From: Blastocatellia bacterium
Lineage (GTDB): Bacteria > Acidobacteriota > Blastocatellia > Pyrinomonadales > Pyrinomonadaceae
Length of the DNA stretch: 7,582 bases
Direction of reading: 5' to 3'
NCBI GenBank assembly: GCA_013695495.1
Contig: JACDAK010000186.1
Span: forward strand, 1 to 7,582
How positions within the stretch are numbered: position 1 is the stretch's first letter; every line of letters starts with the position of its first letter. Made by a program: the position numbers and the translations under genes. Below, piece after piece: positions 1 to 6,189 of the stretch. The notes beneath the pieces were generated by a model. It was not told the DNA's origin. It ran no database searches and was given only the letters and a program-made list of their open reading frames with translations.

Positions 1-1
1 G

Positions 2-67
2 GATGTAACCTGTACCGAGCACGGGCCTGATATCGCAATAACCGGTTATCCGCAAGACATCGCATAA
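2..67 (+). CDS. Possible C-terminal tail of an upstream gene (partial)
   Basis: This frame is open from the left edge to a TAA at 65-67 and gives 21 residues ending in ITGYPQDIA. The other two + frames contain early stops (TGA at 28-30, TAA at 6-8). The stop lies one base before the rsmA ATG, the tight spacing expected of co-transcribed, translationally coupled genes. I do not recognise the family. PdxA often precedes rsmA in other bacteria, but this tail does not look like a PdxA C-terminus. Sixty-six open bases are weak evidence, so this may be non-coding. Confidence 0.35.
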   Translation, partial: DVTCTEHGPDIAITGYPQDIA

Positions 68-68
68 G

Positions 69-848
69 ATGAAACGCCCGCACGCAAAACGCTCGCTTGG
101 GCAGAACTTCCTTGTCGATCCTACATACATTCAACGAATAATTAGCGCTGTAAACCCGCATGACGGTGACACTATCGTGGAGATCGGGCCGGGGCAAGGT
201 GCTCTTACGCGGCCGCTGGTGGAATCGGGGGCGAAGGTGATATTACTCGAACTCGATCGGGAGTTCGCTGCGGAACTGGGCAGCGAGTTCCAAGAGAATT
301 CGAAGGTGACCGTAATCGAGACGGATGCCTCGAAGGTGGATTTCGGCGAACTTCTCGGAGATCAGCAGGCCAAGCTGGTCGCAAACCTTCCGTATAACGT
401 TTCGACTGCTATTTTGCAGCAATTGTGTCTTCGCCGGAGCTACTTTACTGAGATGGTGCTGATGTTCCAGCGTGAAGTGGTTGAGCGGATAGCAGCGGTG
501 CCGGGGAGTTCTGAACGGGGATTTCTAACGGTTCTCGTGGAGCGTTATCTTGATGTTCAGCATCTTTTCGATGTTCCGCCCGCAGCGTTTCGGCCTCGGC
601 CGAAGGTAACGAGCTCGGTTGCGAGGATTGTTCCGCGTGAGGCGGCGGCGGGCAGCGACGACGAATTTCGGCGGCTGATTAGTTGGGCGTTCGCTCAGAA
701 ACGAAAGACGATCCTAAATAATTTGAAGGGTGTTTATGGCGATGCGGCGGAGAAGCTGGAGGCATCCGGCATCGAACCGGGCCGACGTGCGGAAACACTT
801 TCGCTTGACGACTGGGAGTTACTGCTTAAATCTCTGAAAACAGGCTGA
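69..848 (+). CDS. rsmA: 16S rRNA (adenine1518-N6/adenine1519-N6)-dimethyltransferase RsmA (KsgA)
   Basis: The enzyme transfers four methyl groups from S-adenosylmethionine to two adjacent adenines in the helix-45 loop of 16S rRNA, a late step and checkpoint in 30S subunit assembly in the cytoplasm. The 259-residue length is normal for the family. Visible motifs in order are SLGQNFL (9-15), the SAM-binding EIGPGQGALT (38-47), an acidic ribose-binding residue (E61), D86, the catalytic motif IV NLPYN (106-110), FRPRPKVTS (174-182), and the C-terminal FAQKRKTILNNLK (208-220). No key residue is missing. The ATG at 69 gives an N-terminus that places SLGQNFL where the family has it. No clear Shine-Dalgarno sequence precedes it, so initiation may depend on coupling to the frame ending at 67. 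The gene is probably transcribed from beyond the left edge. Confidence 0.97.
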   Translation: MKRPHAKRSLGQNFLVDPTYIQRIISAVNPHDGDTIVEIGPGQGALTRPLVESGAKVILLELDREFAAELGSEFQENSKVTVIETDASKVDFGELLGDQQAKLVANLPYNVSTAILQQLCLRRSYFTEMVLMFQREVVERIAAVPGSSERGFLTVLVERYLDVQHLFDVPPAAFRPRPKVTSSVARIVPREAAAGSDDEFRRLISWAFAQKRKTILNNLKGVYGDAAEKLEASGIEPGRRAETLSLDDWELLLKSLKTG

Positions 849-856
849 TTGGTTTG

Positions 857-865
857 TGTTATACT
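857..865 (+). promoter_or_regulatory. Extended -10 promoter for the RNase J gene
   Basis: The sequence TGTTATACT matches the extended -10 pattern TGnTATAAT with one mismatch. It starts 9 bp after the rsmA stop and predicts a transcription start near 872, with a leader of roughly 33 nt before the GTG at 905. No good -35 hexamer sits 17 bp upstream (AAAACA at 837-842), which is typical of extended -10 promoters. This would allow the RNase J gene to be transcribed independently of rsmA. Confidence 0.5.
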
Positions 866-893
866 CATTGATTCGAATTGCGGCAATAAATAT

Positions 894-900
894 AAGGGGA
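894..900 (+). promoter_or_regulatory. Ribosome binding site of the RNase J gene
   Basis: AAGGGGA lies 4 bases before the GTG at 905. It is the clearest Shine-Dalgarno-like sequence before any gene in the window. It supports GTG 905 as the true start, since no ATG in frame is better placed. Confidence 0.6.
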
Positions 901-904
901 TCAA

Positions 905-2566
905 GTGAATAGGATCGAAATAGTTCCGCTGGGTGGGATCGGCGAATTTGGGATGAACTGTATGGGGATCCGCTACGGCGATGAGATGATCATCGTTGAT
1001 GCGGGTATGGGTTTCCCGGAAGAGACGCCGTTCGGGGTTGATATTTCGATCCCGAATTTTGATTTCCTCGAAGAATACCGCTACGACCTGACCGCGCTTA
1101 TCCTCACACATGGGCATGAAGACCATATTGGTGCCCTCTCGTACCTTCTCAAAAAGTTCAACATTCCTGTTTACGCATCGCGGTTTACGCACGCCCTCGC
1201 AGAAAAGCGGCTCGAAGAGTTCAATATGATGGGCGATGTGCTGCTCCATTCGGTAAGGCCGAATGACGTAGCCGACATTGGTTCGTTTCAGGTCGAGTTC
1301 ATCCATGCTTCGCATTCGCTGATCGATTGTTTTTCGCTGGCGATAAAGACGCCGCTGGGGACGATAATTCACACGGGCGATTACAAGGTCGACGACACGC
1401 CCGTCATCGGGAAACCTTATGACCTAAAGACGCTGAAGCGTTATGGTGACGAGGGCGTTCTGGCTCTTCTGGGTGATTCGACAAACGCTACGGTCCCGGG
1501 ACGGACGCCGTCGGAACAGGCTGTGATCCCGGCCTTTCGCGAGATCTTTGAAGAGGTCGAGGGGCGGCTGTTTATAGCGACTTTCTCATCGTCGATGCAC
1601 CGGCTGCAGATCGTTTTCGATGTCGCCCACGAATATGGCCGGAAGGTTTGCGTACTAGGGCGTTCGATGCAGAAGAATGTTGAGATCGCGGAAGGTTTCG
1701 GCCTGTTAAAGATTCGACCGGATGCAATGGTTTCGCTGAGCGCCGCGCGTGCTCTTGATGACGACGAGATCTGCTTCATCGTCACTGGTTCGCAGGGTGA
1801 GAGCCGCGCGGCGTTGTGGAACATGGCGACCTCGACCTACAAAGGGATGGAGGTCGAACCGGGCGACACTGTTGTTTTGTCGGCGCGCATCATCCCGGGC
1901 AATGAAAAGAACATCAGCCGGCTGATCGGGCATCTCTACAAACGCGGAGCGAACATCATCGAAGAGCGGCGACGGCTTATCCATGTTTCGGGACATGCTT
2001 CGCAGGAAGACATTCGTATCATGGTCGAGACGGCAAGGCCGAAGTATCTGATACCGATCCACGGCGAGTATCGTATGCTTTTTCGACATAAGGAATTCGT
2101 CAAGAATCACGTGCCCGGTTATACCGACGAGAATGTGGTGCTGATCGAGAACGGCGATGTGCTTGAGATCGACGAGTTTGGTGCTCGGGTGTCGGGTAAA
2201 CGCGAGTTGAATCGGACGTTTATTGATGAAGAATCCCTGGGAGAGATCGAGTACGATGTTATCCGCGAGCGCAAAAAGCTCGCTTCCGGCGGAACGATAT
2301 CGCTGGTAGTGACTATCGACAAACATTCGCACGCACTTGCGGGTGAACCGCAGATCACTTTCAACGGCGTAGCCGGGCTGGATCCGACGAACGGATTTGG
2401 CGCTGATGCACGCGAAGCTGTCAGATTGGCAATTTCCGAGATGAAACGCGAGCAGATAGCGGATAAGGCCGTTTTCCGCGAAAATCTCCGCGTGCACTTA
2501 AAACGCTTCATTCAGAAAAGGATCGGCACCAAGCCGGTTATCCTTACCACAGTTGTAGAAGTCTAA
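905..2566 (+). CDS. rnj: Ribonuclease J (metallo-beta-lactamase/beta-CASP family)
   Basis: RNase J is a two-zinc nuclease with 5'-3' exonuclease and endonuclease activity that drives mRNA turnover and rRNA 5' maturation in bacteria using this pathway. The 553-residue protein has the full family layout. It has an N-terminal PLGGIGEFGMN (8-18), the metal site HGHEDH (69-74), metal ligands H137 (in SHSLID) and D159 (in TGDYK), and LLGDSTNA (188-195). The beta-CASP insert includes TFSSSMHR (226-233) and TGSQGE (294-299). The HVSGHAS phosphate pocket (360-366) and the last metal histidine, PIHGEY (384-389), follow. The remaining ~100 residues fit the C-terminal oligomerisation domain. One oddity is HSLID, where many relatives have HSIPD; the metal ligand and the aspartate are kept. 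The start is GTG with a good ribosome binding site. Full length and intact motifs argue for an active enzyme. Confidence 0.96.
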   Translation: MNRIEIVPLGGIGEFGMNCMGIRYGDEMIIVDAGMGFPEETPFGVDISIPNFDFLEEYRYDLTALILTHGHEDHIGALSYLLKKFNIPVYASRFTHALAEKRLEEFNMMGDVLLHSVRPNDVADIGSFQVEFIHASHSLIDCFSLAIKTPLGTIIHTGDYKVDDTPVIGKPYDLKTLKRYGDEGVLALLGDSTNATVPGRTPSEQAVIPAFREIFEEVEGRLFIATFSSSMHRLQIVFDVAHEYGRKVCVLGRSMQKNVEIAEGFGLLKIRPDAMVSLSAARALDDDEICFIVTGSQGESRAALWNMATSTYKGMEVEPGDTVVLSARIIPGNEKNISRLIGHLYKRGANIIEERRRLIHVSGHASQEDIRIMVETARPKYLIPIHGEYRMLFRHKEFVKNHVPGYTDENVVLIENGDVLEIDEFGARVSGKRELNRTFIDEESLGEIEYDVIRERKKLASGGTISLVVTIDKHSHALAGEPQITFNGVAGLDPTNGFGADAREAVRLAISEMKREQIADKAVFRENLRVHLKRFIQKRIGTKPVILTTVVEV

Positions 2567-2580
2567 GATTTGGTTGCAAC

Positions 2581-2629
2581 CCACTCGGTCACACCTCAGA
2601 CTGAGCGGAACTGGACTCAGACCGAGTGG
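2581..2629 (+). repeat. 10-bp perfect inverted repeat with 29-nt loop
   Basis: CCACTCGGTC at 2581-2590 is the exact reverse complement of GACCGAGTGG at 2620-2629. Inside the loop, CTGAG (2601-2605) can pair with either CTCAG at 2595-2599 or CTCAG at 2616-2620, so a nested fold is possible. A separate perfect 10-bp palindrome, GGTTGCAACC (2572-2581), abuts the left arm. The structure lies 14 bp after the RNase J stop. It has no T-run after the right arm, so it is not a standard intrinsic terminator. It could still stabilise the 3' end of the mRNA or be a REP-like element. Confidence 0.6.
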
Positions 2630-2648
2630 ATCTGAACCCAGACGAGTC
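2595..2648 (+). repeat. Imperfect 21-bp tandem repeat, about 2.5 copies
   Basis: The unit at 2595-2615 and the unit at 2616-2636 match at 17 of 21 positions by direct alignment; both begin CTCAGAC, then GAG. A degraded third start, CCCAGAC followed by GAGTC, begins at 2637. The second unit contains the right arm of the inverted repeat at 2581-2629. This looks like slippage or a decayed mobile palindromic element. Whether copies exist elsewhere in the genome cannot be judged from this window. Confidence 0.5.
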
Positions 2649-2704
2649 AATCGGAAGCGAATCTTGCAAACTTCGTATCAAAAGCGGTCACTTTACGCTC
2701 TAAG

Positions 2705-2723
2705 TTATAGCTTTGGGCTATAA
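2705..2723. promoter_or_regulatory. 7-bp dyad over the SDR -10 box (candidate operator)
   Basis: TTATAGC (2705-2711) and GCTATAA (2717-2723) form a perfect inverted repeat around TTTGG, and the right half overlaps the TATAAT box. The position would suit a repressor that blocks RNA polymerase. The match is short and AT-rich, so chance is a real alternative. Confidence 0.3.
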
Positions 2724-2724
2724 T
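2719..2724 (+). promoter_or_regulatory. SDR promoter -10 box, probably giving a leaderless mRNA
   Basis: A perfect TATAAT ends only 8 bp before the ATG at 2733. The usual distance from -10 to transcription start places +1 at about 2729-2733, at or within 4 nt of the start codon, leaving no room for a Shine-Dalgarno sequence. The best -35-like hexamer (TTTACG, 2692-2697) is 21 bp upstream, which is too far for normal spacing, so this promoter may use an activator or a different sigma contact. Confidence 0.55.
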
Positions 2725-2732
2725 TGTCCGCT

Positions 2733-3506
2733 ATGACGGATTGGAGAGGCAGAGTTGTATTTATCACGGGGGCGTCGAGCGGAATCGGCGAGGCGTTGGC
2801 ATTGGAGATGGCTCGGAAGGGGGCGGTGCTGGGGCTTTTGGCTCGGCGGAAGGATCAGATCGACGACCTTGCGGGGCGATGCGAAGCGGCGGGCGGAACG
2901 GCGCGTGCTTATGTAGCGGACGTCAGGGAAACTGCCGACGTGCGTGCAGCGGCGGATGCATTGCACGGCGAGTTTGGGCACATCGACACGCTGATCGCGA
3001 ATGCGGGGATCGGCGGGAACACTGCGGCGACGCGAGATCTGGATCCGGATGCGGTACGCTTGGTGCTCGACACGAACCTGATGGGGGCGGTCAATTCCGT
3101 GCACGCGGTTCTGCCGGAAATGCTCGAACGCGGCAGCGGGCATTTGGTAGCGATATCGAGCCTGGCGGGGTTCCGGGGGCTGCCAAGGTCGGCGGCATAC
3201 TGTGCGAGCAAGGCGGGAATGACCGCGTTCTTTGAGAGCGTTCGACTAGATTCCGAGCCGCGGGGAGTGGACGTTACGATCATTCAGCCCGGCTTTATCA
3301 AAACGCCGCTGACATCGGGCCGCGAAGCTCAGATGCCGTATATTATGGAGCTTGACGATTCGGTTGGGCATTTCATGCGTGCGATCGAACGCCGAAAGCC
3401 GTTTGCGGCGTTTCCGTGGCAGTTGGCTACGACGGTTCGAGCCGCTCGCTTTTTTCCCGTCTGGCTATATGACCGCATCGCACGCCGCGCCCGGTACCGC
3501 GAATAG
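2733..3506 (+). CDS. Short-chain dehydrogenase/reductase (classical SDR family)
   Basis: This is a cytoplasmic NAD(P)(H)-dependent oxidoreductase with a single Rossmann domain. The 257 residues match the classical SDR length. Visible motifs are the cofactor loop TGASSGIG (12-19), the arginine pair ARR (37-39) after strand 2, which suggests NADP(H) preference, D63, NAG (90-92), and a complete catalytic tetrad: N115, S143, and Y156 with K160 in YCASK. PGF and a following threonine near residue 192 fit the cofactor-closing region. The substrate cannot be predicted. I start at ATG 2733; an in-frame TTG at 2724 overlaps the TATAAT box and is unlikely. The gene is a lone unit between two promoter-bearing gaps. 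Sampled 60-bp lines run 60-67% GC against 52-57% in rnj and recJ, which could reflect separate acquisition. Confidence 0.93.
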   Translation: MTDWRGRVVFITGASSGIGEALALEMARKGAVLGLLARRKDQIDDLAGRCEAAGGTARAYVADVRETADVRAAADALHGEFGHIDTLIANAGIGGNTAATRDLDPDAVRLVLDTNLMGAVNSVHAVLPEMLERGSGHLVAISSLAGFRGLPRSAAYCASKAGMTAFFESVRLDSEPRGVDVTIIQPGFIKTPLTSGREAQMPYIMELDDSVGHFMRAIERRKPFAAFPWQLATTVRAARFFPVWLYDRIARRARYRE

Positions 3507-3526
3507 ATTAGCTCCTCATAAAACGT

Positions 3527-3548
3527 TATAATTTCATCCGTTTATAAG
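3527..3548 (+). promoter_or_regulatory. Tandem -10-like boxes upstream of uppP
   Basis: CGTTATAAT (3524-3532) contains a perfect TATAAT at 3527-3532, and CGTTTATAAG (3539-3548) repeats the pattern 15-16 bp downstream with TATAAG. Either could start the uppP-recJ-lptC transcript, with leaders of about 40 or 25 nt. No convincing -35 hexamer is present (TAGATT at 3504-3509 for the first box). The leader has no Shine-Dalgarno-like sequence close to the ATG at 3580. Confidence 0.4.
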
Positions 3549-3579
3549 CTTTCCTCTTAGGCTCACGCTTTACGGCTTT

Positions 3580-4476
3580 ATGAATTATATCCAAGCGATA
3601 ATCCTCGGAATCGTCCAGGGCCTCACGGAATTCATCCCCATCAGTTCAACTGCACACCTTGTTTTTGCGAGCCGGTGGACGAACCTGTATGACGGTGATC
3701 CTCAGCAGATAACGGCGACGATCGCAGTTATTCAGTTGGGAACGGTAGCCGCTGTCTTTTTTTATTTTGCCTCAGATATATTTAATATTTCGACAGCGTT
3801 TATCCGCGACCACTGGGGAGTGCTCACACGCAAGCGGCCCGTGCGGCACTCGGGCACTGGTGGGGTCCGACCGATATGGCTTTCGCAGGAAGCATGGCTT
3901 GGTTGGCTGATAATCATCGGTTCGATACCGATCGGCGTGGCCGGGCTTTGGTTCAAGGATCTGATCGAGGGGCCCGAGACTAAGAATCTTTGGGTTATTG
4001 CAATAATGCTGATCGGAGTGGCTCTGCTGCTTGGTGTTGCTGAGCTCGTGGGATCGCAGCGAAAGGAAGTGGGGCAGCTGGGGATATGGGACGCCATCGT
4101 AGTCGGGTTTGCACAAGTATTGGCGTTGATCCCGGGCGCGAGCCGTTCTGGATCGACGATAATGGGCGGCCTGTTTGCCGGCCAGAAGCGTGAAACGGCA
4201 GCTCGGTTTTCGTTTTTGCTCTCAATTCCGGCGATAACGGCGGCGGGACTGCTGCAGTTGCGCGAGGCTTGGGCGATCTTGCCGGAAGACAGTTTCATGC
4301 CCCTCCTCGTCTCGACCATAGTGTCGGGCGTGGTCGGATATCTCTCGATCTGGTTTCTTCTGGCGTTTCTAAGAAAGAACTCGACGCTCATCTTTATCGT
4401 TTACAGACTGATCCTCGGGTCGGTCATCCTCGCACTTCTTTGGTATGGCGTGCTCAGCCCGGTTCTCGAGGTTTAA
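3580..4476 (+). CDS. uppP: Undecaprenyl-diphosphate phosphatase UppP (BacA family)
   Basis: This integral inner-membrane enzyme removes a phosphate from undecaprenyl diphosphate, recycling the carrier lipid for peptidoglycan and surface polysaccharide synthesis. High levels of the family confer bacitracin resistance. Key motifs are VQGLTEFIPISSTAH (12-26), with the Q13/E17 pair and S23/H26, and PGASRSGST (185-193), whose R189 matches the catalytic arginine of E. coli UppP. The segment near 272-280 carries FxxYRxxLG. About seven or eight hydrophobic segments are visible, including roughly 48-65, 106-125, 138-157, 170-184, 212-227, 242-263 and 271-290. At 298 residues it is longer than E. coli UppP (273), mainly because of a basic loop at about 76-103. 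SSTAH replaces the more familiar SSTGH. It is the first gene of a tight cluster with recJ, 5 bp downstream. Confidence 0.96.
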   Translation: MNYIQAIILGIVQGLTEFIPISSTAHLVFASRWTNLYDGDPQQITATIAVIQLGTVAAVFFYFASDIFNISTAFIRDHWGVLTRKRPVRHSGTGGVRPIWLSQEAWLGWLIIIGSIPIGVAGLWFKDLIEGPETKNLWVIAIMLIGVALLLGVAELVGSQRKEVGQLGIWDAIVVGFAQVLALIPGASRSGSTIMGGLFAGQKRETAARFSFLLSIPAITAAGLLQLREAWAILPEDSFMPLLVSTIVSGVVGYLSIWFLLAFLRKNSTLIFIVYRLILGSVILALLWYGVLSPVLEV

Positions 4477-4481
4477 GCCCA

Positions 4482-6185
4482 ATGCTGCAAAAGCGGTGGA
4501 ACATTCAGACGCACGACCGTGCCGCGGCCCATGCTCTCGCCGCAGCGCTGGGGCTGAAGCCGCTGACCGCGGCACTCCTTATCGCACGGGGGCATGACAC
4601 TACGGAAGCCGCTCACCGCTTTCTCAACCCTTCTTTTGATCATCTTCATGACCCGAGTCTTCTGAAAGGAATTGATGTCGCAGCGGATCGCATTTTTAAG
4701 GCGATAGACGGGGGCGAGAAGATTCTCATTTGGGGTGACTACGATGTAGACGGCACTACGGGCACGGTGCTGCTCAGACAGGCCTTGAAGATCTTGGGAG
4801 CGGTAACGGAGTATCACATTCCGAACCGCTTTTCGGAGGGATACGGTTTGAATATTCCGGCTCTGAAAGCGGCTATGGAGGGGGGCTGCTCGCTCGTAAT
4901 AACGGTAGACTGTGGTATTAGAAGCTTTGAGGAAGTCGGTTGGGCACGCGAAAACGGCTTAGACATTATTATCACGGACCATCATCTCTCAGATTCGGTT
5001 AAGGGCACGCCAGCGGCCTATGCGGTCGTGAACCCGAATCAGGATGGGTGCACTTATCCCGATAAGAATCTCGCGGGTGTTGGTGTTGCGTTCAAGATTG
5101 CGTGCGTGCTACTCAAGGCACGGGGGCGTGAAGATCTGATACGCTCGTTTTTGAAAATGACCGCGATCGGGACGATAGCGGACATCATGCAGCTTACGGG
5201 TGAGAACCGTGCGATCGTCGCCCTCGGGCTACGTGATTTGCAGCACACGAACAACTTTGGTTTGAAGGCGTTGATGGAAGTAGCAGACTGTCGAAGCGAC
5301 ATGAAAAGCTATCACATCGGCTTTAGGATAGGCCCGCGTATCAATGCTGCCGGGCGAATGGATGCGGGAAAGCAGGTGGTGGAGCTGTTCGACGCCCCGG
5401 ATTTCAATGAAGCACGGCGGATCGCAGAGCTGCTTGACGGCAAAAATAAGGAGCGGCAAAAGGTTCAGCAGCGTATCACGGAAGAAGCTCTTCTGCGTTC
5501 TGTCGAACTCGGTAAGCGAAAGTTTGTTGTGGTTGCAGGCGAGGGCTGGCATCGTGGCGTTATTGGTCTTGCCGCTTCGCGAATCGCGGAGCGGCTCAAC
5601 CGCCCGACGGTCGTGCTTTCGGTGGAAAACGGAACCGCACATGGCAGCGCGAGGAGTATTCCGGGATTTCATCTGCTTGATGCGATGGGTACTTGCCCGG
5701 AGCTATTTCATCAGTTTGGCGGGCACGCGGCTGCGGCCGGGATGACAATGGACTCAACGAAGGTAAGCGAGCTGCTTGCGCGGCTGGATCAGCATGCCCG
5801 TAATGTGCTTTGCGATGATGAGCTTGTGCCGCAATTGAATATCGACGCAAACGTTTCTTCAGAGACGATGGATTTAGATCTGCTTGCCGACCTCGACAAG
5901 CTTGAGCCGTTCGGCGCCGGAAACCCGAAGCCCGTGTTTGCGACAAAAGGACTCTTTCTTCGTTTCGACCCGACAGTGATAAAGGAAAAGCACCTGAAGC
6001 TTTACCTTGCAGACGCGAAAGGGCGTCGATTTCAGGCGATCTGGTGGGACGGCATGGAACGATCATCGGGGCGAACGCTGCATGAGGGAAACGGCATCGA
6101 ACTAGCGTACACGCCGGAGTTTAACCATTGGCAGGGAAACACGCAGTTGCAGCTTGTCGTCCATGATGTGAGGCCCGATAATTAA
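4482..6185 (+). CDS. recJ: Single-stranded-DNA-specific 5'-3' exonuclease RecJ
   Basis: RecJ degrades single-stranded DNA from 5' ends and acts in RecF-type recombination, mismatch repair and base-excision repair. The 567 residues match the family length. Motifs in order are DYDVDG (86-91), TVDCGI (141-146), the DHH signature (166-168), GVGVAFK (199-205), AIGTIAD (228-234), GPRINAAGRM (284-293), GWHRGVIG (355-362), SARSIPGF (389-396), and FGGHAAAAG (412-420) of the DHHA1 domain. LEPFGAGNP (475-483) leads into the C-terminal OB-fold. All metal-binding aspartates and histidines expected of the family are present. The frame stays open back to 4269, but that part lies inside uppP and does not resemble RecJ. 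ATG 4482 gives the typical short start before KRW, with a weak GAGG at 4468-4471. The gene sits 5 bp after uppP and 4 bp before the LptC-family gene. Confidence 0.97.
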   Translation: MLQKRWNIQTHDRAAAHALAAALGLKPLTAALLIARGHDTTEAAHRFLNPSFDHLHDPSLLKGIDVAADRIFKAIDGGEKILIWGDYDVDGTTGTVLLRQALKILGAVTEYHIPNRFSEGYGLNIPALKAAMEGGCSLVITVDCGIRSFEEVGWARENGLDIIITDHHLSDSVKGTPAAYAVVNPNQDGCTYPDKNLAGVGVAFKIACVLLKARGREDLIRSFLKMTAIGTIADIMQLTGENRAIVALGLRDLQHTNNFGLKALMEVADCRSDMKSYHIGFRIGPRINAAGRMDAGKQVVELFDAPDFNEARRIAELLDGKNKERQKVQQRITEEALLRSVELGKRKFVVVAGEGWHRGVIGLAASRIAERLNRPTVVLSVENGTAHGSARSIPGFHLLDAMGTCPELFHQFGGHAAAAGMTMDSTKVSELLARLDQHARNVLCDDELVPQLNIDANVSSETMDLDLLADLDKLEPFGAGNPKPVFATKGLFLRFDPTVIKEKHLKLYLADAKGRRFQAIWWDGMERSSGRTLHEGNGIELAYTPEFNHWQGNTQLQLVVHDVRPDN

Positions 6186-6189
6186 CGAA

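Noticed and set aside
734..1372. Minus-strand open frame of 212 codons across the rsmA-rnj junction
   Set aside because: It overlaps two well-supported genes and a promoter. The predicted protein has no family features and no ribosome binding site I can see.
1706..2497. Long open frame (263 codons) on the minus strand opposite the RNase J gene
   Set aside because: It lies entirely inside a gene with intact family motifs, and its translation shows no recognisable domain. High-GC coding bias commonly opens the antisense frame.
2581..2629. Intrinsic terminator for the RNase J gene
   Set aside because: The stem is good, but the 29-nt loop is long and no T-rich tract follows the right arm, so I list it as a repeat instead.
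2705..2711. Divergent minus-strand -10 box (TATAAC) in the SDR upstream dyad
   Set aside because: No minus-strand gene lies downstream of it. The only target would be antisense RNA into the RNase J gene, for which there is no other evidence.
2741..3235. Second + frame inside the SDR gene
   Set aside because: Its composition is extremely rich in Gly, Arg and Cys, typical of an off-frame reading of a GC-rich gene. The SDR frame has the complete catalytic tetrad.
3762..4391. Minus-strand open frame opposite uppP
   Set aside because: It is an antisense shadow of a membrane-protein gene with all catalytic motifs intact, and its product has no recognisable domain.
4269..4481. Upstream extension of recJ overlapping the end of uppP
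   Set aside because: The extra 71 codons have no RecJ-like sequence and lie out of frame within uppP. ATG 4482 gives the normal family N-terminus.
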